Assembly: GCA_023525975.1 (NCBI GenBank)
Contig: CM042035.1
Location: 27,867,001-27,931,000 of the forward strand
Direction of reading: 5' to 3'
DNA: 64,000 bases
Source: Smallanthus sonchifolius
Taxonomy: Eukaryota > Streptophyta > Magnoliopsida > Asterales > Asteraceae
In this document: piece by piece, positions 32,341-42,987 of the stretch
Numbering within the stretch: the stretch's first letter is position 1
Layout of the letters: each line of letters begins with the position of its first letter
Program-made: the position numbers and the translations under genes
Notes under the pieces: model-generated
The model's database searches: none
What the model was told of the DNA's origin: nothing
The model's input: only the letters and a program-made list of their open reading frames with translations

Positions 32341-35300
32341 TTCTTCCCTCCTTAAAGAAATTTCGTCCTCGAAATTTGTTACACTTACTTGGATTAGGAT
32401 TTCGTATCCTTACCCCATTTTCTGATTCTTAAGGAGAATTCTGACTCGTTCCAACAATAGTCGGCATACATAGGTAAAGTGGATATCGCTTTAACTATCG
32501 ATATTAGATGTGTAAAGTTTCGTGATGTCAACCCATCATGTAACTGTGTAACGTTACTGTTAGGCAGACATTATGTCATTTAGTTAGCTTTAGGAATATT
32601 TCTTAAATACGTCATCAAGTGAACGACATTGACTATACCACTAGGTGATAAAGTCATCACTAGAGTTTCATGAACAAGAGGGATTACAACTATAGGGGTA
32701 ATATTCGTGTGTTGAGTGAATCATTAAGAGGATGTCTAATCGATGTGAATAAAAATAGCGAGCTTTCATAAATCAAGTGAACTACTCACACATCAAAGTG
32801 GACAATTAAGGTTTAGATGTCAAAGAATTTCAAGATGTGACCATTCTCGTCAGAGAGGAACTGTATGACCATCATTATTGGTAAAGAAAGGCAAAGGTGC
32901 ATTATGTGAGCACATACTCTTTCTTTATATACTTGTTTTCAACGCATGAGGACCAAATCATGGTAGAACCTAAGGGAAAACTAGCAACAGTTCAGTAAGG
33001 ATAAGTCAGATGGTGTAATGATATGATAATGTGTTAGTTCAAAATCAGGAAATTGACTATTCATCACAACGAGTCACTGCCTTGATGTATTCAAGTCTTT
33101 CTAGAATAAGAGATTCTAACTGAAATTTCATCTGTCTAATCAATATGTAGGTTAAACTGATTCGATTGAGTTCCAGGAAATAATATCAGCGTATGCAATT
33201 TCTCATAAGGGGCTGAATGGTTTAGGGAAACCGTTAGTAGTTGTTTAGGTATCGAATTAGGCAATTACGATATGGAGTAAGATTTCTATGGATACTTGTT
33301 CCTACGAGATTGATCTTGGTTTTATCCAATTACATTACTAGTGACACCATCTCGTATGTCAATCATAACCTAGTTTAGATAGAGATCTTAACGAAAATAG
33401 GTGTCGGACAATAAGTTCGACACAATAGAAATTTCGTAGTAATATTGAATCATCCAGATTTTGAATTGTCCGGATTTTTGTGATTCATCTAAAGATTGAA
33501 GTGAAATCTCGATGAAGAAAAAGAATGTCAAAGTGTTTGGGGATAGTCTAGTTGATTTGACTCAACAGATACTAAAGATAAATGAATCTTCATAAGGTCC
33601 AGAAGAAAAAAAAATGTTTGAGAATAGTCTAGCTTTCGTTGGCAAAGATTGAGTTCGATACTTCATTCGCCATTGTTTGCACCGTACCTCTACCGCAGTC
33701 TGGCATTTAGGTTTTTATATTATAGTTTGTGAATTCATGACTTGGCTATCATGTCAACGAGGTAGGTAAGTGTTAAGAAGTTCTGGATCCATTTGCGTTA
33801 GTCATAGTTCATTATGATGAGGAAATAAAAGTCATATCATGGAATTAGTCTCACAGAGGTAGTATCTCCTGAAGCCGATTCCAGGTTCGCCAACCATTAA
33901 ATTGGTAGACTTTGATGTAGTGTCATTCTCAATTTAGACTGGGGCTTGACACTCTATAGGTAGATGACAGAAAGTAGACGAGAATCAAGTATAACTTCAA
34001 GAATTTGTCGAACGTGAGAACGTCATGTTCCTAAGTTCCTTAGAGAAAAGGCATATATAACTCAAAAGGGCTTGAAAAGAGTGAATATAACACCAAAAAG
34101 GATTTGACAAGTCGGAAGAAATGGATACGTGTCAACTTTCAAGAGAGCAATGTCAACTACAATTCGTCTTTTGCTCATTGTCCTGGTAGCATACAGCTTC
34201 AAATGGTCAACAATCGTGGAACACATAAATGGATTCTCAAATTTCTAGGTAAGTCTTTGGTTTCACATTAAAGTTGATTGAAATGGATCATACGGTTTCC
34301 GGATTTGTCTCGGGATCTAACGTTGAGGAGGGTCAAAACGTTAAGGTCTGATTCATGCTAGACCGAAGGTTAGTCGCCTGTGTTATTAAATAAGTAACGA
34401 GATTGAAAAGAGGAAACTTATAGCTGACTCTCAAAGGTGAAATAATTCTTTACAAGAGGTTTCCAATTCGGTCCTAATGTCGAGGTCAAATCAATTGAGA
34501 ATAGACATTTTCAGTGTTTCGGTCAAAATTGTCATCCCAATTAAGTCTTGATAAGAGTTTTAGATCCGTTTGGATTCAAAGATGAAAGAGACGATGTATA
34601 TTCCCATGTCACATGAGGTAGTCCGTCGCCTCATTTAATGTCTTTGGTTCAACCTTAAGGTTACAAGAGTCTCGATCAATATTCGAATGACTGGGAATCG
34701 AGATTTGAAATACAGATTAATTATAAACATTGGCTCGGACAGTAAGACTCACTATAGTTCTCATGCACTGCAAATTATGATTACGTGTGCACCCGTAATG
34801 ATAATTTACCTTGCATAGTCCCTATAGTGTTTCTCCTATCCCAAGCTCTCAGTTAAAAGGGATCTGAAATGTTCATTAGATCATGTCATCGTGTTGCACT
34901 CTCGCGTAAAAGTGTTTATGTTCCGTCTGATCACGCATAGTTATCTGTACCAATACTCACAAATATGCCCACTAAGGCTGTTACTGCATGGATTTAACGA
35001 TAGTGAGGCATAACCGGTGCCCTCTTATTAACAAGACGTGTGTGGTGAAAGTCAGGCACTATATTAGGGCAGAGATCCTCAAATCAGTGTCGAGAAAATC
35101 ATGCTCCAAGTTCGTATGTACGTGTGGATCCACATGATCCAAATGAGTCTATGGGTCTCCTGATCGTAAAGTTCTCTCCCTTTCAGTCCTACTCCTCCAC
35201 CTCGAGATCCCTTCTGATTGGGCAGTTCCGTCTGCCACATCTCATGACGAAAGTTTGAGTTATCCAATCCAGCAAATCATGAAAGAGAGTATGCATACCA

Positions 35301-35817
35301 CACCAAGTGAGGACGACATATGTCAGAAAATAAAACTGACCCCACAGCTGAATTAGCCGCAGGTGTGATGCAGGTACAAGTTCGTATTCAGGTATGGGTT
35401 CAGCCTTTTGTGATACCAAGATTAGTAATCGGCGATTACTACCGTCATCGCCCTAGTTCAGCTCGTAACTCGATCTTCTAGGGCTACAGTGTGCTGAGTA
35501 CACGTCATCCTGGCTTTGTAATCCGAAAAGTGACACTTTGTTGAATGATGTTGTAGATGCCTATTATTTCCATATTGTTGTACATGTTAAGTGTTCGTTA
35601 CATGTGCCATGTAATTGTATTAAATATTAATATGTACTACATACACTAATGGTCTACTCAAGTTATTCGACAACGGTTGGAATTTCTATGCTCAGGTCTT
35701 AGGTATACTCAATGTAATGTAAGTCTTAGAAATCTTGGTCCCTAAATGAGTCTGGTTAGAGACTAGGTATCACTAAGGAAACCTAATTCGCTAAAACCAT
35801 TGGCTCTGATACCAATC
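32341..35817 (-). other. Internal region of A, no gag-pol
   Basis: 3,477 bp between LTRs. No knuckle, protease, RT, RNase H or integrase motif in any minus frame. Two overlapping short frames near the primer-site end (35079-35267 and 35189-35419) lie where a gag would start, but they show no recognisable domain and overlap each other out of frame. Confidence 0.75.
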
Positions 35818-35994
35818 TGTCACACCCCCAAATTTATTTACTTAATAAATAAATAAAGGTTGCAACGATTGGTTACATTACACAACAGCGGAAGCTAAAG
35901 TAAAGACTTCTAAGGTGTTAAACACCATTACAAATACTAAATTGAAATAGTACATTGACTAGAACTATGTAGGTCAGAACCGACTTGAGGTTTG
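35818..35994 (-). repeat. Right LTR of A, piece 1
   Basis: Matches 28096-28266 closely. Ends at gtttg, the target site of element C. Confidence 0.92.
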
Positions 35995-36114
35995 TGTAAC
36001 ATCCCGAAAATAGTAAATAAGTAAATAATAATACGATGGAGATTTAAACGTCATAAAACGAAATAAGAACGGATGGGCTTGGGCTCGGCTCCAACGGGCC
36101 GAGGGAAGCCCAGG

Positions 36115-36123
36115 TATAAAAGG
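36115..36123 (+). promoter_or_regulatory. TATA box of element C
   Basis: TATAAAAGG following a GC-rich stretch; transcription would start about 30 nt downstream, near the CTCATTTCACC pyrimidine-rich run. The same box is in the 3' LTR at 43108-43116. Confidence 0.75.
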
Positions 36124-36500
36124 GGCAAGGCAGCCCACTAGCTCATTTCACCTTCATTTTCACCATCTTAGAGAGAGAAAGGGAGCTCGGGTCTAGAGAG
36201 AGAAAGTCGACGGATCGTCACGAGATTAGAGGAGCACGCTACAGCTGAGCTCGTGAGCAAAACCTCCGAATCAGAACTTCAATCCAGGTAATGATTCGAC
36301 CATAATCTGAGTTTTTGTTCATTTTGGGGTTTCTCGAGTTTTAGCTAAATAGATGATGTTTTTACGGATGAAACTTGATAATAAGCTTAGAAATAGCATC
36401 TAGAATGAAAACCGCACGTTTTGATCAAAGAAAATTGTAAGATTGGCATGATCGGGTTTGCATGCAAGAACTTCGGATTTTTGGTCCATGAACCAGGTAC

Positions 36501-36654
36501 TGCGTACTTACCAAGTGCGCATGAAGGAATTCCTGCGTACTTACCAAGTACGCAGGAGGAAGTCCCTGCGTACTTACCAAGTACGCAGGAGGAAGACTCC
36601 TGCGCACTTGCCAAGTGCGCATGAGCAAGTCCCTGCGCACTTACTAAGTGCTTA
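36501..36654 (+). repeat. Five-unit hairpin array in 5' LTR of C
   Basis: 21-nt hairpins start at 36501, 36534, 36567, 36601 and 36634 (33-34 bp period). Units 2 and 3 have TGCGTACTT/AAGTACGCA; unit 4 has TGCGCACTT/AAGTGCGCA; the loop is ACC or GCC. Unit 1 has one G-T pair. Unit 5 has lost an arm end here but keeps it in the 3' LTR copy (43494-43647). Confidence 0.92.
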
Positions 36655-37476
36655 GGCAGCAGACAGCAGGCAACAGGTTGGTTAAGTAAAGTCAGTAAGT
36701 TTAGAATGATTAAACCATTAGAGTCGGGGTTGGGTCTAATGTGTATTTAAATACCTAATCCAGATCGGAAGTGACGATGTTGGACCTTTGTTTAAGACAA
36801 CCTAGAGTAGCTCATCAGGTGAGTTCTATGTGCCCCCTTCTAAGTTATGTGCAAATGATTTATAAATGTTTTGGGGCTGAAGTGTATACACTAAATGAAT
36901 AAAAGAAATGAATGTCAATGTGATCATACGTGATATATTAAGGTATATGTGTAGATACATATGAAAGTGAATTATGAATTATGAACAAAGAACGACACGT
37001 ATGTTTACAAAGAATGAATGAAAGAAAGGTATAACGTAAATAAATGAAATCTTGCTTTATAAATATATATTTCATGCTATGAATGTAAGTATACGTGATG
37101 GACGGAAACGAAGCTAACGACTACTACGGTAGACGGACGACCACTTGACTATTATGCAGCTAGGGAAGGAAGTCTAGAAAGGTAGACTAAATAAAGGCCA
37201 CTACGGTGGAGTAAGTCGCTAAATCAATATTCGGCTGTATAATTAGTTCAAGTGGGAAACGGATGCCTTATGGCAGACGGGCGAATATGATGGACTACGA
37301 CGGTAGGACGGTTAAGGCTGACGGCCGAAGGTTGGCTGGACGGAAAAGTTAAGGCGGACGGTTTCTAGGATCGGACGAGTAAAAGGGCTACGACGGTAGC
37401 TTAAGGGCGTATGTCTTTGTGTCATATGCAGTAAAAGACGGGTTGATCACCCTTATGTGTATGACCATTAAATGGT

Positions 37477-37620
37477 AAAGAAAGTAAAGGTGAATGCATA
37501 TCTATGTAATCACATAAGAATGTTAAAGAAAGTAAAGGTGAATGCATATCTATGTAATCACGTAAGAATGTTAAGGAAAGAATGTTAAGAAAAGTAAAGT
37601 AAAAGGGTGAATGCATATAT
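37477..37620 (+). repeat. 48-bp direct repeats in LTR C
   Basis: AAAGAAAGTAAAGGTGAATG starts at 37477 and 37525, with a third shortened unit after. The matching set in the 3' LTR is at about 44470-44615 and in LTR K at 63250-63390. Purine-rich, no coding role. Confidence 0.85.
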
Positions 37621-38030
37621 ATATATGCATTCACAATAATATTAAAGAAAAGAAAGAGGAAAGAAAAGCAAAAGCTATGAATACGTATTTATATGAATGA
37701 CTTTATAATAATGCATACTTATAAAGTAAAGAAAGGAATGTTTATATCAAATCGCATTAAACTAGAACTCACCAGCGTTAGCTGACTTTTAGTATACATT
37801 TCAGGTAAAGGAAGAAAAGGTCGTGCGATGGCGTGAAGGTTACCCGGCACAAGACTGACATCCCACTTTTGTTTGTTAAGAAGATGTTGTGTTTTTTTTA
37901 ATTGTTAAGACTTCCGCTGTTATGTAATGTAATTGAATGATGAATGTTTTTAATTTAAGTTCAGTATTTATGACTATGTTTATGAGTAAATCCAACAAGT
38001 GAGGTTACCCGATTTTGGGGCCTTACAAGT

Positions 38031-38042
38031 TGGTATCAGAGC
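38031..38042 (+). other. Primer binding site of C (tRNA-Met type)
   Basis: TGGTATCAGAGC three bases after the 5' LTR end. Confidence 0.92.
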
Positions 38043-38381
38043 AATAGTTTGAGAGATTCAGACATCCCTAAATGTCTGGATTCAAACTGATTATGGGACC
38101 AACGCACGGATGTCAGTAAGGGTAACCAACGCCAACGCTAGCACGGTAAGTAAGTCATAAAGTTAATGCTCTTGCATAAGAATAGATACCTTAACTTGGA
38201 ACAAATAGATGTTAATGCCACAACCGATTTGAAGAGTTTTGAACCCGAAAAGCAATGTAAATTAGTAATCACAAACCGGTCACTGTAATTAATAATTTAC
38301 CTTGCTCGTACTGTTCTAAACTATGATCTGAAGAAATGACGTTGATGTATTCCCTTTATAACTATCAGGAAATTAAGAGTT

Positions 38382-40525
38382 ATGGCTGGTGGAGGAAGAA
38401 CAAGACGCCGAGGCGGTCGCACTGGCCGAGTAGGTAGACCTCCATTGAAGAAAAACATGAAGAGGAAGAGAGTGTGCACGCAGAACACACTGAGAGTGTG
38501 CACGAAACATATGTAACACCAACTGGGAACGACAGTCCAGGGCCTATACAGTTAGAACCAGAGGTCAGGGATGCTATTGCCCGTGAGGTCGTACTTACTC
38601 TGAAGAACATATTGCCTGACCTACTATCTGAGGCACTGAAGAAAAGCAAAGAAGAGGATGAAGGGAACAATGAAGAGAAAATTTATGACAGTGACGGGGA
38701 TAAAGTAAAAGTGGCATCAAGCAACCGTGGGTGTACCTACAAAGGTTTCAAGGATGGAGACCCACCCAAGTTTGATGGTAGCAAGGATTCGGTGGCTACG
38801 CTTGAATGGATTGAGAGGATGAGTGCTGTAATCAACATCAGCGAGTGTCGACCAGACCAGGCTGTTAAATATGTTGCTCATTCTTTCACCAATGAGGCCC
38901 TAGGTTGGTGGAGGAACATTCAGAGGACAAAGTCCCCAAACGCTCTTGCAAGAATGACATGGGAAGAGCTGAAAAAGCTGGTAATTCAAAAGTTCTGTCC
39001 CCAGAACGAAATTGATCGAGTGGAAAATGAATTCCTAAACCTTAAGGCTGGCAACAAGACACACCGCCAGTATACTTCTAGATTTAATGAGTTGGCTCAG
39101 CTAGTACCCCACCTGGTGGAGACAGAAGAGCGAATGATCAAGTATTATGTGAAGGGCCTACCTCAAAGGGTCCGTGTCCACGTGAAAGCCAACCTACCCT
39201 CGACCTTCGAGTCGGTAGTGAATCTGAGCGGAATCGTCTACGACGATTATGCCAATGAGGACCCACCAACAGAAACCCAAAAGAGAAAGTGGGAGAACCC
39301 GTCTAAAGGAACCGGGAGAAGGAATGTGACAATGGAAACTAAGAAGCCAAGGTTGGATGAATATGAAACTTGCAAGAAATGTGGAAGGCAACATCTTGGC
39401 GAATGTAAAATCGGCACCACCACATGCTATAAGTGCGGGAAGCCGGGGCACTTCTCCCGAGAATGTGTAAGAGACGTCAAGTGTCAAGTATGTGGATTGT
39501 TTGGACATTTGACAAAGAACTGCAGGAAGGCCGGCCAATCTAGTTCGGGAAAAGATAGGGAGCAAGAACAGCCAAAGGCAAGGACTCGTGCCTATGCCTT
39601 AACTGAGGAAGAAGCAAGAGGAAACCCTGATGTCGTGTCAGGTACGTTTCTATTAAATGATGAACATGCTGCTATTTTATTTTACTCTGGTGCTAGTAAA
39701 AGCTTTATATCAAATGCATTTAGTCGTAAACTAGATTGCACTATCAACACCATAGTAAAGGCCTTTAGTGTACAAACTACTGTTGGTAAAAATTCGGCAG
39801 TATTCCAAGTAACAGAAGATTGCATCAGAGAAATAGAGGGTCATAAGTTTCCTTCTAGATTATTCCTTCTCACCTTAGGAGGATTCGATATAGTATTGGG
39901 TATGGATTGGCTAGCTGCCAATGAAGCTAAAATCATATGTAAACGTAAGAGGATACACCTCAAAGCTCCCAGCGGCAGTCCAATTACGGTTTATGGGGAT
40001 TGGAATTGCACGATGCCGAACGTCATCTCGATAATCAAGGCCGAAAGTTATATGAGGCGCGGTTGCGAAGCTTATCTGGCGTATGTTATTGATGATAGAA
40101 TGAAAACGAAAGAACTCAAGAATGTACCCGTGGTGTGCAACTTTCCGGAAGTATTCCCTGAGGATCTACCTGGGTTGCCACCCGATCGGGAAATAGAATT
40201 TCAGATTGACTTACTGCCAGGAGCAGAGCCCGTTGCCAAAGCCCCCTACCGATTGGCTCCGTCAGAAATGAAAGAATTGATGTCTCAACTAGAAGAACTA
40301 ACAGAAAAAGGATTTATTAGACCGAGCATCTCACCATGGGGCGCTCCGGTACTATTTGTAAAGAAGAAGGACGGCAGAATGCGCATGTGCATCGACTACC
40401 GCGAATTGAACAAGAGAACAGTAAAGAACAAATACCCACTACCTAGAATAGACGACCTTTTGATCAACTGCAAGGTGCGAGTTGGTTCTCAAAGATCGAT
40501 TTTCGGTCGGGTTACCATCAGTTGA
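38382..40525 (+). pseudogene. Element C gag, protease and start of RT
   Basis: The true start is the ATG at 38382 (Arg/Gly-rich, GGRTGRVGRPP), but a one-base indel near 38440 moves the frame, so the long open frame begins at 38474 (683 codons). In it: Gag core (FCPQNEIDRVENEFLNL, YTSRFNELAQLV, about residues 80-200), knuckles about residues 299-353 including CYKCGKPGHFSREC and CQVCGLFGHLTKNC, protease, and the RT start KKKDGRMRMCIDYRELNKR. The protease reads FYSGASKSF; the catalytic Asp is a Tyr (TAC, 39683-39685, residue 404), so it should be inactive. The frame ends after a one-base loss in a T-run near 40460 within RT. Confidence 0.92.
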
Positions 40526-42948
40526 AAGTAAGAGAAGAAGACGTACCAAAGATCGCGTTTCGCACGCGTTATGGGCATTATGAGTTTCTCGTGATGTCAT
40601 TCGGATTGACCAACGCACCAGCAGCGTTCATGGATTTGATGAATAGAGTGTGTCGACCCATGTTGGATCGATCAGTGATAGTTTTTATAGACGACATACT
40701 GGTATATTCGAAAAACGAGGGTGATCACCATTGTCACCTAAGAGAGGTTCTGGAGGTGTTAAAACACGAGAAGTTGTACGCGAAATTCTCCAAATGCGCG
40801 TTCTGGCTTAGGGAAGTTCAATTCCTAGGTCATGTGATAAACCCAAACGGCATCATGGTAGATCCTGCAAAGATCGAAACAGTAAAGGAATGGAACGTCC
40901 CAAAGACACCAACAGAGATACGAAGTTTTCTGGGATTGGCAGGCTACTATCGAAGGTTCATTCAAGATTTCACAAGGATAGCCTCTCCACTAACTAAATT
41001 GACACGTAAGGAAGTAAAATATGAATGGGTTCAAACCCAAAGGAACGCATTTGAGGAACTCAAGACACGATTAACCCAAGCTCCAGTCTTGACACTACCT
41101 GAGGGAAATGAAGACTTGGTAGTCTACTCTGACGCTTCGGGGCAAGGTTTAGGGTGCGTACTTATGCAATGAGGAAAGGTAATTGCGTATGCATCGTGGC
41201 AACTAAAGATTCACGAGGTTAACTACCCAACACACGATCTAGAATTAGCAGCAGTAGTTTTCGCGTTGAAGATATGGAGGCACTATCTGTATGGAGTTAA
41301 ATGTACCATCTACTCCGATCACAAAAGCTTGAAGTACTTTTTCGAACAAAAGGAATTAAACATGAGGCAAAGGAGGTGGCTAGAGCTACTGAAAGACTAC
41401 GACTGTGAGATATTGTACCATCCAGGCAAGGCAAACGTAGTGGCTGACGCACTAAGTAGAAAGGAAGAATCGGCACCTATCCGGATCAAAGCGTGTCAGC
41501 TAATAATAACGCCGGGTCTGATGGGTTAAATATCAAAGGCACAATATGAGGCGATGTTAGAAAGAAATGTAAAACGGGAAAGAATAGTAGGACAACAAGG
41601 GAACTTAGATGTAAATGCATACGGGGTACGAACTAGGTTTGGCCGGATGTGGATACCTAAGATTGGCGAGCTTAGAGCCAAAATACTCGATGAGGCCCAT
41701 AAGTCTCGTTATTCTATCCACCCCGAGACGAACAAAATGTATCAATACTTGAAGAAAGAATACTGGTGGCCCGGCATGAAGAACGATGTGACCGAGTACG
41801 TGAACAAGTGCCTAACGTGTTCACTAGTTAAGGCCGAGCACCAGAAACCATGTGGTAAAATGCAGCCTTTACCAATACCAGAATGGAAGTGGGAGGAGAT
41901 CACAATGGACTTCATTACCAAGCTACCACGAACAGCTAAAGGCAATGACACCATTTGGGTGATCGTCGACCGCTTGACGAAAAGTGCTCACTTCTTGCCA
42001 ATACGTGAGGCTTCTTCGTCTGAAAAGTTAGCAGAAACATTTATCAAGGAAATTGTAAGTAGACATGGTATGCCACTATCGATTGTATCTGACAGGGATA
42101 CTAGATTCACATCAAGGTTTTGGAAGAAGTTCAATGAAGCGATGGGCACTAGATTGAATATCAGCACTGCTTACCACCCTCAAACCGATGGTCAATCTGA
42201 AAGGACCATTCAGACCTTGGAGGACATGCTCCGGGCCTGTATCATTGATTTCGGTGGGAGTTGGGACAGCCATCTACCATTGGCAGAATTCTCATACCAC
42301 AACAGCTATCACACAACTATTGGCATGCCACCATTTGAAATGTTATATGGGAGGAAATGTAGGACCCCAGTTTGTTGGGGGGAAATTGGACAGAAGGATT
42401 TTGCAAGTCTCGAAGTGGTCAAAGCTACTTCCGAGAAATTTGATCAAATCAAGGCTCGAATGAAAGCCGCAAAGGACAGACAGAAATCATACGCGGACAA
42501 GCGAAGAAGGGATTTAGAGTTTCAGGTAGGGGACATGGTACTGTTAAAGGTATCACCATGGAAAGGAATCATCCGATTCAGAAAGCGTGGCAAGCTAAGT
42601 CCAAGGTTTGTCGGACCTTTCAAGATTCTAGCAAGAGTGGGTCAAGTCGCTTACAGACTCGACCTTCCCGTCGAGCTTAGTGGAATACACCCTACGTTCC
42701 ACGTGTCGCACTTACACAAGTGCCTAGCTGACGACACGGCTCGCATACCTTACGACGAGATCGAGGTGGATAACAGTTTGAATTATGTAGAGGAACCAAT
42801 GGCCATTCTTGATCGAGCTGAGAAACGACTATGCAATAAGTCGATTCAGCTAGTCAAAATACAATGGAAGCACAGAAAAGGATCAGAAGCCACATGGGAA
42901 AAAGAAGACGAGATGAGGGGACTATACCCTCAAATGTTTGACGTATAA
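40522..42948 (+). pseudogene. Element C rest of RT, RNase H, integrase and chromodomain
   Basis: One frame with two stops, TGA at 41170-41172 and TAA at 41527-41529. RT palm has FIDDILVYS (Asp codons at 40690 and 40693). RNase H has VVYSDASGQGLG and TIYSDHKSLKYFF. In the last open part (41554-42948) integrase shows the zinc site H49, H56, C86, C89 and catalytic D119, D180, E216 (D-D-35-E), with VSDRDTRFTSRFW and AYHPQTDGQSER. The chromodomain follows (EEPMAILDR, TWEKEDEMR, about residues 413-462). The catalytic residues of RT and integrase are intact. The TGA is consistent with CGA to TGA deamination. Confidence 0.94.
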
Positions 42949-42987
42949 ACAGTTTCGAGGACTAAACCTCTTTAAGGAGGGTAGACT

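Larger units (their letters stand above)
36288..37804 (+). other. Predicted leader intron of C, 1517 nt
   Basis: Donor AATCCAG|GTAATG, branch-like GCTGAC and acceptor ATACATTTCAG|GTAAAG. The acceptor block CTCACCAGCGTTAGCTGACT is shared with element D although the surrounding LTR sequences have diverged. The 3' LTR has the same pair (43281-44797). Splicing is inferred, not shown. Confidence 0.55.
35995..38027 (+). repeat. 5' LTR of C
   Basis: TGTAACATCCCG to GGCCTTACA. TATAAAAGG at 36115-36123, leader exon to CAG|GTAATG at 36287/36288, a five-unit hairpin array (36501-36654), CTACGGTAGACGG-like repeats (37110-37400), a 48-bp direct repeat (from 37477) and the acceptor block ending at 37804. 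Confidence 0.95.

Noticed and set aside
36501..36654. CRISPR-like array of regular 33-bp repeats
   Set aside because: The whole unit repeats with no unique spacers, it lies inside a plant LTR, and no cas genes exist.
36387..36655. Repetitive proteins across both strands of the C LTR
   Set aside because: All are translations of the hairpin array; each strand and frame is open only because the repeat unit lacks stops.
41742..41954. Minus-strand frames within the C pol region (also 38380-38670, 39194-39565)
   Set aside because: Antisense shadows of gag-pol codons.
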